A stretch of 57,173 nucleotides of DNA from CAYVAP01 sp964343195 (GTDB lineage: Bacteria > Bacteroidota > Bacteroidia > J057): NCBI GenBank assembly GCA_964343195.1, contig CAYFIR010000027.1, positions 1 through 57,173 on the forward strand, read 5' to 3'. Shown piece by piece: positions 33,020-42,139 of the stretch (the stretch's first letter is position 1; each line of letters opens with the position of its first letter). The notes under the pieces are model-generated. The model had not been told where the DNA came from. It saw only the letters and a program-made list of their open reading frames with translations, and did no database searches. A program made the position numbers and the translations under genes.

Positions 33020-35302
33020 ATGTCAAGCAGAACACTAAAAGAAGAAGCCCTGGATTACCATTCGCAGGAACGGCCAGGAAAAATAGAGGTCAATCCGACC
33101 AAGGCTACTGCCAATCAACGCGATCTCTCCCTGGCCTACTCTCCAGGTGTTGCAGAGCCGTGCCTGGCGATTCAGTCAAATCTCGATGACGCTTATAAGT
33201 ACACCGCCAAGGGAAACCTCGTGGCGGTGATTAGCAACGGGACCGCAGTCCTGGGGTTGGGGGATATTGGTCCGGTTGCCAGCAAGCCAGTGATGGAAGG
33301 AAAAGGGTTGCTCTTCAAGATCTACGCAGACATAGACTGCTTTGACCTCGAACTGGACACCAAGAATGTCGATGAATTCATTCGCACCGTCAAAATCCTG
33401 GAGCCCACTTTTGGAGGCGTGAACCTGGAGGACATTTCAGCTCCCGACTGCTTTGAAATCGAGGAACGGTTGAAAGAGGAGCTGAACATTCCCGTGATGC
33501 ACGACGATCAGCATGGTACCGCCATCATCAGTGGGGCCGCTTTATTGAATGCTTTGGAATTGGTGGACAAAGACATCAGGGACGTGAAAATCATCGTCAA
33601 TGGGGCCGGAGCTTCTGCGATTTCATGCGCCAGGATCTATATCTCCCTCGGTGCCCGCAAGGAGAATGTCTTCATGTATGATAGCAAGGGGTTGATTCAC
33701 GGAGATCGAAATAACCTCAATGGCAAAAAACCAGAGTTTATCAATAATTCTGTTCCGGCGGAGACCTCTCTTACCCAGATCCTGGAGGGAGCCGATGTGT
33801 TCATTGGTCTATCGAAAGGGAATGTGCTGGACGGAGACATGATCAAGGGAATGGCCAAAGACCCTGTCATTTTTGCCCTGGCCAATCCTACACCAGAGAT
33901 CAGCTATGAACTGGCCAAGGAGGCCCGTCCGGACTGCATCATGGCGACCGGACGCTCGGACTACCCCAATCAGGTGAACAATGTCCTGGGCTTCCCATTC
34001 ATTTTCAGGGGTGCACTGGATGTGCGGGCCACCCAGATCAATGAGGAAATGAAAATCGGGGCGGTCTATGCGATTGCTGAACTGGCAAAGAAGTCTGTAC
34101 CGGACATCGTGAGCATGGCATACAACAACGACAAAATTCGCTTTGGCAAAGACTACATCATCCCCAAGCCAGTTGACCCGAGGTTGATCACGACCGTCGC
34201 TCCTGCCGTGGCAAAGGCCGCGATGGAATCCGGAGTAGCCCAAAGTCCCATCGAGGATTGGGAGGGATATAAGCAGGCCCTTACGCGCCGACTCGGAAAC
34301 GACAACATGCTTTCCCGCGTGATCGAAACCCGGGCCAGGCAGGAACTTAAGAAAGTTGTTTTCTCGGATGGGGAGGAGTTGAAAATCCTGAAAGCCGCCC
34401 AGATCGTGTGGGACGAAAAAATCGCCTTCCCCATTCTGCTGGGGGATGTGGACAAAATCAGGCAACTGATGGAAGAAAACCACATTAGCCTGCCCGAAAC
34501 CCCGATCATCGATCCCAAAAAGGCCGCCAATGAGGCCGAGCAGCAGCGTAAAGACCACTACATCAACACCCTTTATCAGAAGCGTCATCGCAAAGGCCTT
34601 ACCATGAAAGAGGCCGAAAGTCTCATGACTTCGCGCAGGTACTACGCCACGCTGATGGTAGAAACGGGAGATGCTGACGCAACCATTGGAGGGATTTCTC
34701 GCCGCTATCCCTATATGTTACGGCCAGCACTGGAAGTGGTAGGGGCAAGAGAAGAGGTCAGCAAGGTGGCCAGTATGCACATTCTGAATACCAAGAACGG
34801 GCCCCTGTTTTTGGCGGATACCTCGGTTAACCATCAACTTACGGCAGAGGATGTCGCCAACATCGCCGAGCTTGCCGCCATGCGCGTCAAGGCATTTAAC
34901 ATCGAACCCCGTATTGCCCTGTTGACATACTCCAACTTTGGCTCGGTGCCAAATGGAGAGTCCGCCGTGCTGATGCGCAAAGCAACGGCCATTTTGCATG
35001 AAAAACATCCCGACTGGATCGTGGATGGAGAAATGCAGGCTCATCTGGCCATGAGCAAAGAAGATCTGACAGAGCTGTACCCCTTCTCCAAACTGGCTGG
35101 ACATCAGGCCAATGTGCTCATTTTTCCGAATCTATCTTCCGCCAACATTGCCTACAACCTGCTGAATACCGTAGCGCATATGGATGTTACGGGACCGGTG
35201 CTTCTGGGACTGAATAAGCCTGTTCACATTTTGCAAATGCAGGCAAGTGTACACCAGATTGTGGACATGGTCGGCATTGCCGCAATCGAAGCTCAGGGAT
35301 GA
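33020..35302 (+). CDS. maeB: NADP-dependent malic enzyme, MaeB type
   Basis: 760 residues, cytoplasmic. Converts malate to pyruvate and CO2 with NADP. Two domains: the malic enzyme (about 1-430: SLAYSPGVAEPCLAI, SNGTAVLGLGDIGP, MHDDQHGTAIISGAALLNAL, IIVNGAGASAISCARIY for the nucleotide, FALANPTPEI) and a C-terminal phosphotransacetylase-like domain (about 440-760: ATIGGISRRYPYMLRPAL; SNFGSVPNGES; KPVHILQMQASVHQIVDM), which in MaeB is regulatory and not catalytic. Length and architecture match the hybrid class. It is a housekeeping gene unrelated to the polysaccharide enzymes. Its own leader (32823-33019) shows no recognised riboswitch. Confidence 0.96.
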   Translation: MSSRTLKEEALDYHSQERPGKIEVNPTKATANQRDLSLAYSPGVAEPCLAIQSNLDDAYKYTAKGNLVAVISNGTAVLGLGDIGPVASKPVMEGKGLLFKIYADIDCFDLELDTKNVDEFIRTVKILEPTFGGVNLEDISAPDCFEIEERLKEELNIPVMHDDQHGTAIISGAALLNALELVDKDIRDVKIIVNGAGASAISCARIYISLGARKENVFMYDSKGLIHGDRNNLNGKKPEFINNSVPAETSLTQILEGADVFIGLSKGNVLDGDMIKGMAKDPVIFALANPTPEISYELAKEARPDCIMATGRSDYPNQVNNVLGFPFIFRGALDVRATQINEEMKIGAVYAIAELAKKSVPDIVSMAYNNDKIRFGKDYIIPKPVDPRLITTVAPAVAKAAMESGVAQSPIEDWEGYKQALTRRLGNDNMLSRVIETRARQELKKVVFSDGEELKILKAAQIVWDEKIAFPILLGDVDKIRQLMEENHISLPETPIIDPKKAANEAEQQRKDHYINTLYQKRHRKGLTMKEAESLMTSRRYYATLMVETGDADATIGGISRRYPYMLRPALEVVGAREEVSKVASMHILNTKNGPLFLADTSVNHQLTAEDVANIAELAAMRVKAFNIEPRIALLTYSNFGSVPNGESAVLMRKATAILHEKHPDWIVDGEMQAHLAMSKEDLTELYPFSKLAGHQANVLIFPNLSSANIAYNLLNTVAHMDVTGPVLLGLNKPVHILQMQASVHQIVDMVGIAAIEAQG

Positions 35303-35315
35303 GCAGTTGGTGGAA

Positions 35316-35357
35316 GGAGTTTGAAGTTTGGAGTCAGGAGTTCGTAGTTTAAAGTGT
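35316..35357. repeat. Degenerate AGTTTGAAGTTTGG-type repeat after maeB
   Basis: GGAGTTTGAAGTTTGGAG, TCAGGAGTTC, GTAGTTTAAAG: imperfect copies of a short word beginning 14 bases after the maeB stop. It is part of the gene-end repeat set. Confidence 0.4.
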
Positions 35358-35436
35358 TGATGATCAGGGGGATGTCCAGTTTTATATTGGCTCATTACTT
35401 AACTCCACAGGCACTGGTCGGATTCGATAAGGGTAT

Positions 35437-35491
35437 GGAGGGAATGAAGGATATAGCGTGTGAACGCTTGAGTCCTTCATTCCCTCCTTTT
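35437..35491 (+). terminator. Strong terminator between maeB and the giant repeat-protein gene
   Basis: GGAGGGAATGAAGGA and TCCTTCATTCCCTCC make a perfect 15-bp stem; inside it AGCGT-GTGA-ACGCT forms a second stem. TTTT follows on the plus strand. It lies between the convergent maeB and repeat-protein genes. Confidence 0.85.
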
Positions 35492-35554
35492 AGGTTGATT
35501 AGGAACTGAATCGGCTGATGATGACTCCGGTGTAGCTATGAACTCCCAACTCAA

Positions 35555-38500
35555 TCACCTCACTACCGTGATCGTCCCCTGTCGCTGTATCCTTTTACCC
35601 GAATAACTCAGGGCACTCAGGGAATAGGTGTATACGCCCTCCGGCACTGGACGTCCCTGCAAATCGCGTCCATCCCAGGTGAAGTCCGGCGTGAAACCAC
35701 GGGTAATCTCGCGGCCCCAGCGGCTGTATATGGTGATCTCTACTTCTTGAATGGAGTTCATCACGAAGCGAAACTGGTCATTGTTCCCATCATTATTCGG
35801 GGTGAAAGCTGTTGGGATAAAGAGGGTAAAGTCCCACACCTGAATGAAGCGATACACCGCTTCAGATGGGCAGCCTATTTCGTTGTCTACAGTCAGGGTT
35901 ACCTCATAGTCACCCGGTTGTTGGTAGAGGTGTATGGGGCTAAATTCCTCGCTGGTAGAGTCGTCTCCGAAGGACCAGAGCGTCCGAGTGTTATGCTGAC
36001 TTTCATTTTGGAAGGCTACTTCCAGTGGCGCAAATCCTTCTACCGTTTGGGGCTCAAACGCAGCAAATGGCAGGTTTTCTTCCACATATACCCGAGAGTA
36101 GATGGTGTCACCAGCACAGCCATTGGCCCCAACCGGGATCACCCAGTAAAAAGTGGTCTGAGCGGGTGCCACCTCGATACGGGGTCGGGTACTGCCATTG
36201 CTCCATTCATATCGGAATGCCCCGCTGGCATTAAGGGCGACTGACTGCCCGAGGCAAATGCCCGTATCCGGAACCACTTCCAGCGAAGGCAGGGTATCCG
36301 TCTCGATGCGGATGCTGGCTTCATTTCGGCAGCCATTGTCGTCTGTGCCAATTACCCGGTAGGTCGTCGATGCAAGCGGTATGGCGATGGGATCTGCTAC
36401 CAGCGAATCGGAGAGTGAAGTTCCAGGAATCCACTGGTAACTGGTTGCTCCATTGGCCTGTAGGAAAACTGGCTGACCTTCACAGACTCCCGTATCGGGT
36501 GCGGCAGTTACCTCTGGTAGGGCATTGACGGTGATCAAAACCGAGGTAGTATCCTGGCAGCCATTGGCGTCGGTAACCCGGAGTTGGTATCGGGTGGAAA
36601 GGGTAGGCCAGGCCAGGGGCGTGGCCAGGGTATCGTTTTCCAGTGCTGTACCCGGTGTCCACTGATATTGTCCTCCACCACTGCCAGGAAGGGTGAGGCT
36701 GTCACCCCAGCAAATGGCGGTATCGGTTCCCGCAGAAGGTTGGGGGAGGGAAAGCACGCGAATTCGTTGCAAAGCGGTATCGCTGCATCCGCTGCTGTCA
36801 GTTACGGTTACGATGTAATCGGTGTCCGTTGGGGGTAATGCGAATGGATTGGCGCTGAATGGGGCCAAAACGGAGCTGTCAGGAGACCAGGAGTAGGCAG
36901 TAGCCAGTCCTCCAATATGCCCTGCACTTAGCGAGACCGTATCTCCAAAGCAGATTGTATCTGCCCCTCCGGCCTGGGCATACATGGTCAGGACATGGAT
37001 GCTGTCTGTATTGACACAGCCATTGGTGTCTGTTACCACTACGATGAAGGTGGTGTTGCTATCCGGCCCGGCAAAGGGATCGGGAATGGTATCGTTGCTC
37101 AGGTCGCGCTGATTGCGCCAGAGGTACTCCACGCCTCCTGTAGCAAGTAACTGAATGGGGTTTTCTCCGCACTTGGTAGTTGTATCGGGGCCTGCATCGG
37201 CTGGCGGCAAGGGATTGACGGTAAGTGTCATGCTGTCCAGCGCACTACATCCCAGGGTGTCAAAAACACGCACCAGATAGCGGGTTGTTTGCAGCGGCCA
37301 GGCCAGAGGATCTGATATGGAATCCAGGCTGAGGCTGTCCAGTGTCAGCCATTCAAACGCTATTCCACCACTGGCTGAAAGCTGGGCGGTATCTCCCCAA
37401 CAGATCGCCTGATCATTCCCTGCATCTGCGGGTGGGTAAGGCTGCACGTTGATGGTGATTTCATCCGAACGGGTACATCCAAATGCATCGGTCACCAGGA
37501 CGGTATACGTCATGGTATCACTCGGATATACACGAGGTGTAGGCGAGTTGGGATCGATGATGTCAACTGCCGGGCTCCACTGATAGCTGACCCCGCCTGA
37601 TGCCTGTAACTGTATGGTGTCTCCGGCACAAATCAGCGTATCAGGTCCCGCGTCGGGGTTAATGACATTTACCGTAACCGGTAGGCTGTCTGCACAGCCC
37701 CAAACAGCAGTCACCTTTACCTGATAGGTAGTGGTGGTATCGTTGAATACAATGGCAACCTGTTGATTGGCATTAAGCAGGTTATTGGGCGGCGACCATT
37801 CATATTGAACGCCGCCAGTAGCAGATAGCGTGATGGTGTCCGCCGGGCATTTAGTGGTGTCGTTGCTGGAAGAAATAATCGGGAGGACCCGTACGACTTG
37901 GTCCAAAGAGTCCAGGCTGGAGCAACCATTGCTGTCGGTGACCATGACAAAAAATCGCCAGGTGCTGTCAAGGGTCGATCCACTGTAGGTAGGAAATGCT
38001 GTGGGGCTGGCCTGGGTGGGATCATTAAAGATCGTGTCCGGCATCCATTGGTAAGTATCTCCTCCCGTAGCGGTAACTACTGTACCCCCTCCGGAGCAGA
38101 CGTATGGATCGCTTCCGAAAGTGGAAGTTATGGGCAGAGGATTCACCGTAAGGAAAACAGTGTCCCGGTCTGTACATCCGCTGGTATCAGTGGCTGTAAG
38201 GTAAAACTCTTCGTCCACAAGCGTAAACACAGGGGTTGTGGCACTGCTGGGGTTGAGGATGGAGGGCGAAAAATCCCATTGGTAATCAATCGCTCCGCTT
38301 GCCTGAAGCTGGGTCGTATCTCCGATACACACTGCCAGATCGGGCCCGGCATTGGCATCCCAGGCTCGTACAAATACAGAGTCAAAGCTGCGACATCCAT
38401 TGGCGTCGGTTCCCCGGACGTAATAGGTCGTCGAGGTATCGGGGTCGGCCATGGGATTTGAGATAACGCCACTGCTGAGACTGGAATCTGGAGTCCAGAC

Positions 38501-41080
38501 GTAGCTTGTTCCCCCGCTTGCCTGAAGCATGATAGCCTGGTCACCACACTGTACTGTATCCACTCCCGCGTCAATTACGGGAAGGGGGTTGACCGTTACA
38601 AAGATGGAATCGTTGTTTTCGCAGCTATTTCCGTCGATCACCGACACATAGTAAAACTGATCACTGGTTGGAAATACCCGGGGTTCTGGTTGAGTGGCTT
38701 CGATGAGCGTCGGATCAAGAGTCCACTGATAGCTGACTCCGCCATTGGCGGTAAGGGTAGTGGTATCTCCGATACAGACTTCATCGTTGGGACCAAAAGT
38801 GATGTTGGGTAGCGCATTAACGGTGACTGTCACCTGAGCATCGTCGGTACAGCCGGTGCTGTCAGTCACCTGCACTGTATAGGTGGTAGTGGTAGAGGGG
38901 AAAGCCTGTGGCGCAGGGCTATTGGGGTTATCCAGTGATGCGGCGGGTGACCAAAGGTATGAAACTCCATTGCTGGCCTGAAGCTGCACGGTATCTCCAA
39001 AGCATATTTCTGTATCGCTGCTAACCGTTGCTGCATGAGGGGTCACTGTTACCTGATCCTGATTTTCGCATCCATTGGCATCGGTGACCAGAACCGTGTA
39101 GGTCGTCGGGACTGAAGGGCTGGCGATGGGATTGGCAATATTGGGATCGCTAAGGGTTCCCGTAGGGGTCCATGCGTAATTCACTCCTCCAGTTGCCAGG
39201 AGGGGAATCCCTTGTCCTGGGCAATTGCTGGTATCATTGGTGATGCCTACAATCGGAAGTGGATTGACCCCTACATTGGCGGTAAAGGTCCGCACGCAGC
39301 CATAAAGGTCTGTGATGTCAACCGTGTATAGGGTGGTAGCCGTGGGGAGTGCGCGTGGGGTAGCTGTATTGGCACCCATCAGCGATCCTGCCGGACTCCA
39401 TTGATAGCTTACTCCCCCAAAAGCGCTCAGGTCAGTGGTATCTCCGACACAGATCACATCTCCTGCCCCTACTCCTACATTGGGAAGCGGCAGTACCCGT
39501 ACTACCAGGGTATCTCGCCGAAACTGTTGGCAGCGGTTGATGTCCCTGGCTTCCACCACAAAGCGAAACGTTCCCCCCGCATCGTTGCAGGTCGGTGTCC
39601 AGCAGACCTGTCCATTGATGGGGTTGACTCCATTAGTAGAAATGTTCGCTGTTCCTCCCAGAGAGGCAAAAGGCCCTTCTACCGCGAAAAAATCCAGCGT
39701 ATCAACGGCATCAATGTCACTGGCGGACAGGTTGTAGCAAAAATTTGCGTTAGGGGGAATCGTCACAGTGTCGATTCCCGGAGTCCCCTGAGCAGTATGG
39801 CTGATGGTTGGAGGGAATATTTCACCTACGATAACATATGTGGTATCATAGACGATGCCGTAGCCGGGACAATCCTGTGGGTCTCGGGCGCCTACGATCA
39901 TTCTGACGGTGTCTCCTGCATTGCCACAGGCGACATCCCAGCAGACAGTACCTAGCGTTGGGTTGTTGCCGATTGAGGTAAGGGTTGCATAGGGAAGAGG
40001 GGAGGTTCCGCCAATCCCAAAAGACGCAGAAACCGGAAATAAAATCACACTGTCTCCAGCCACCGGATCTGTTCCTGTAATGGTGTAGCAAAACGGATCG
40101 GTAGGATCTGCGAAGATCGTATCAGCACTGGTAATGGGAACGGGGGACAAATCGCTGGCGACTCCAGGTTCCTGGCCCTGGGGCTGGCACTGTATGACAT
40201 TGATTTGAAAATCCCGCTTGTTTTCACTGAGTAAAACCCCGTTTCGATATTCGAGCACTGAAACCGCAAAAACAGATAATCCCACCTGGGTGGGAGTTAG
40301 GGTAAGAAGCCCCGACTGGGGATCTATGCTGAAGTTTCCGGAGCCGAAAGGGTCTGTAAAATTATAGCCAGCGAGAAAGTTGATGTTGGAATAAGGGGGC
40401 GACCCCATGGGATTAAAATTCCCAACCACGGGTGCAGTAACAGTCGCTCCCTGCCCAAAATTGTTGATACTGGCATAGGGGTTAGACACAACATAAACCA
40501 GGGAATCGCCATCCGGGTCGGTTGCGGAGTGATCGAAGTTGAACTGCTGACCGACACACAGAAAAATCGGGGGTAGCTGGTTGAATTGGGGCATGGAGTT
40601 GCAGCCAGTAGCTTCATCACTGCCCGGCACATGGGCCAGTACCGTGATGCCCTGCTCGATCCCGATATTGGTTACAATGTTGTTGCGGCAGCAGCGGGCC
40701 CAGCCGATGTCATACCCACCAGGCGCTGGAGGCAGGTTAATCACGAAGGAATAAACCGCATATTCCACACACTGATTTTGAGGCGCTCCTGTACAGGCAT
40801 TCCAAAAAATCGGGATAATCTGAACCGAATTATTATTGAAGTTGACATTCCTCGTCTGGTAAACCGTCCCATTGCTCCCCCGGAATATGTACATGGTTAT
40901 CTGTCCATCAAATCCTGCCTGGCCGTTCAGGCAGTCTCTGTAAACCGTCATTTCAACCCGATAGGTGTTGGTAGCCGGATTGATACAGGTATAGGTCAGC
41001 TCAGCCCCTGTTATGTGAGTCGCGTAGGTAGCAAGAGTAGTGACAAGAAAGAGTAGTAGAAGAGGTAATCTTATGCGCAT
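35555..41080 (-). CDS. Giant secreted repeat protein with T9SS type B (gliding-motility-type) C-terminal domain
   Basis: 1841 residues, exported (MRIRLPLLLLFLVTTLATYA). The N-terminal part (about 20-290) is a conserved Bacteroidota module beginning HITGAELTYTC with YRVEMTVYRDCLNG and a cadherin-like DPDGDSLVYV section; two further beta domains follow. Residues about 531-1660 are 15 tandem repeats of about 75 residues, each with a pattern like CxGDTxxLxASGGVSYxWSP, then TTTYTVxVTDxxGC and VTVNPLP. Each repeat has two cysteines, probably forming one disulfide. A PKD domain follows (VAFQNESQHNTRTLWSFGDD), then the type B sorting domain (TLFIPTAFTPNNDGNNDQF ... PEGVYTYSLSALSYSG). It is SprB-like in style: a surface fibre for adhesion or motility. 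Binding partner unknown. Confidence 0.9.
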   Translation of the reverse strand: MRIRLPLLLLFLVTTLATYATHITGAELTYTCINPATNTYRVEMTVYRDCLNGQAGFDGQITMYIFRGSNGTVYQTRNVNFNNNSVQIIPIFWNACTGAPQNQCVEYAVYSFVINLPPAPGGYDIGWARCCRNNIVTNIGIEQGITVLAHVPGSDEATGCNSMPQFNQLPPIFLCVGQQFNFDHSATDPDGDSLVYVVSNPYASINNFGQGATVTAPVVGNFNPMGSPPYSNINFLAGYNFTDPFGSGNFSIDPQSGLLTLTPTQVGLSVFAVSVLEYRNGVLLSENKRDFQINVIQCQPQGQEPGVASDLSPVPITSADTIFADPTDPFCYTITGTDPVAGDSVILFPVSASFGIGGTSPLPYATLTSIGNNPTLGTVCWDVACGNAGDTVRMIVGARDPQDCPGYGIVYDTTYVIVGEIFPPTISHTAQGTPGIDTVTIPPNANFCYNLSASDIDAVDTLDFFAVEGPFASLGGTANISTNGVNPINGQVCWTPTCNDAGGTFRFVVEARDINRCQQFRRDTLVVRVLPLPNVGVGAGDVICVGDTTDLSAFGGVSYQWSPAGSLMGANTATPRALPTATTLYTVDITDLYGCVRTFTANVGVNPLPIVGITNDTSNCPGQGIPLLATGGVNYAWTPTGTLSDPNIANPIASPSVPTTYTVLVTDANGCENQDQVTVTPHAATVSSDTEICFGDTVQLQASNGVSYLWSPAASLDNPNSPAPQAFPSTTTTYTVQVTDSTGCTDDAQVTVTVNALPNITFGPNDEVCIGDTTTLTANGGVSYQWTLDPTLIEATQPEPRVFPTSDQFYYVSVIDGNSCENNDSIFVTVNPLPVIDAGVDTVQCGDQAIMLQASGGTSYVWTPDSSLSSGVISNPMADPDTSTTYYVRGTDANGCRSFDSVFVRAWDANAGPDLAVCIGDTTQLQASGAIDYQWDFSPSILNPSSATTPVFTLVDEEFYLTATDTSGCTDRDTVFLTVNPLPITSTFGSDPYVCSGGGTVVTATGGDTYQWMPDTIFNDPTQASPTAFPTYSGSTLDSTWRFFVMVTDSNGCSSLDSLDQVVRVLPIISSSNDTTKCPADTITLSATGGVQYEWSPPNNLLNANQQVAIVFNDTTTTYQVKVTAVWGCADSLPVTVNVINPDAGPDTLICAGDTIQLQASGGVSYQWSPAVDIIDPNSPTPRVYPSDTMTYTVLVTDAFGCTRSDEITINVQPYPPADAGNDQAICWGDTAQLSASGGIAFEWLTLDSLSLDSISDPLAWPLQTTRYLVRVFDTLGCSALDSMTLTVNPLPPADAGPDTTTKCGENPIQLLATGGVEYLWRNQRDLSNDTIPDPFAGPDSNTTFIVVVTDTNGCVNTDSIHVLTMYAQAGGADTICFGDTVSLSAGHIGGLATAYSWSPDSSVLAPFSANPFALPPTDTDYIVTVTDSSGCSDTALQRIRVLSLPQPSAGTDTAICWGDSLTLPGSGGGQYQWTPGTALENDTLATPLAWPTLSTRYQLRVTDANGCQDTTSVLITVNALPEVTAAPDTGVCEGQPVFLQANGATSYQWIPGTSLSDSLVADPIAIPLASTTYRVIGTDDNGCRNEASIRIETDTLPSLEVVPDTGICLGQSVALNASGAFRYEWSNGSTRPRIEVAPAQTTFYWVIPVGANGCAGDTIYSRVYVEENLPFAAFEPQTVEGFAPLEVAFQNESQHNTRTLWSFGDDSTSEEFSPIHLYQQPGDYEVTLTVDNEIGCPSEAVYRFIQVWDFTLFIPTAFTPNNDGNNDQFRFVMNSIQEVEITIYSRWGREITRGFTPDFTWDGRDLQGRPVPEGVYTYSLSALSYSGKRIQRQGTITVVR

Positions 41081-41319
41081 GGGGAGATAGGTAGAGCTTT
41101 GGGAAAAAGGGGCTTATACTCACTACAACTTGAAAACGGTTTTCCCAACCAAAATCGTTGGGTCAACATAGGGAATTTTCAAAGTAAAAATTGCCGAGAG
41201 TCTGTCAACGGAATAAGTAGCCAGTTAAAGGCGCCAATAGGTAGCCTGTTTGGAGGGTTGCCTAAAGGCCTTTTTCAATCTCACTTATATTGGCGTATCT
41301 TCTGGCAAAGAATGAACGC

Positions 41320-42060
41320 ATGTCTATGGTGGTACATATCCTCAATGGTGATTCCCTGGGGGATCGATTCCCCAAGCCCCTGTCAGGAAAAGTGATGGTG
41401 GCGCGCGAATGTCTGGTTGATGGTCCGGTCAAAGCCGAGAATCTCGAAAGTTTCTTCTTGTTAAGAGCTCAGTTTATTGGTGGCTATCCGGATTGCTCAG
41501 AGGCCGAATACCGCGAGACCAGTCTGTCGGAGTTTGAGGCCATGCAGGCCATTCCTGCGGGGTCTGAAGTGAACTTCTGGTTTGAGGACGACCTTTTTTG
41601 CCAAACCAATTTCTGGTTTTGTCTGCATCTCCTGCGAGATCGGGTAGGGGATAGTGAGTTTTTTCTGATTCGTCCACATAACAGTCTGAGATATGGATTT
41701 GGGGGGCTGGACGAAAAGGGACTCATAGCAGCCTTTGATCAGCGGCAGCAGCTTACCCAACTTGCGGACCTCCTCCAGCTTTGGCCTCTGTACCAACATC
41801 AGGAGCTGGCGGCATTGCAGGAATTGGGCAAAAAACTGGAGCAACCCTATCCATTCCTCCTGCCTGCCATCAATGCCTTTTCCCGTAGCTTACCGACTGG
41901 CGATAATCCAGGCTACCTTCATCATAGTATTTTGACCATCATGGAGGAGTTGGGTACGCGGGAATTCGGCCCGGTTTTCCAGGAGTTTTGTCAGCGAGAG
42001 GCAATTTATGGCCTTGGAGACCTGCAGGTCAAGCGAATATTTGATGAGGTGGTTTTGTAA
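41320..42060 (+). CDS. DUF1835 domain-containing protein
   Basis: About 246 residues, probably cytoplasmic. The frame is open from a TTG at 41290, but ATG at 41320 (MSMVVHILNGDSLGD) is the better start; ATG at 41326 is equally possible. The N-terminal half matches DUF1835: HILNGDSLGDRF, VARECLVDGPV, and VNFWFEDDLFCQTNFWFCLH. The C-terminal part is helical (AFDQRQQLTQLADLLQLWPLYQ; YLHHSILTIMEELGTREFG). Function of the family is unknown; it is not related in any visible way to its neighbours. It is divergent from the giant repeat-protein gene, with 239 bases between. Confidence 0.8.
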   Translation: MSMVVHILNGDSLGDRFPKPLSGKVMVARECLVDGPVKAENLESFFLLRAQFIGGYPDCSEAEYRETSLSEFEAMQAIPAGSEVNFWFEDDLFCQTNFWFCLHLLRDRVGDSEFFLIRPHNSLRYGFGGLDEKGLIAAFDQRQQLTQLADLLQLWPLYQHQELAALQELGKKLEQPYPFLLPAINAFSRSLPTGDNPGYLHHSILTIMEELGTREFGPVFQEFCQREAIYGLGDLQVKRIFDEVVL

Positions 42061-42139
42061 ATGCCCGGATGATGAGAGTTGAACTTTCGAGAAAAAGAAA
42101 CCGCAGTTCAGCCTCAATTCCTGGCGGAGTGCCTATTTT

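Noticed and set aside
35600..41000. CRISPR-like or tandem DNA repeats suggested by the periodic protein
   Set aside because: The periodicity of about 225 bases is visible only at the protein level; DNA copies are too diverged and are coding.
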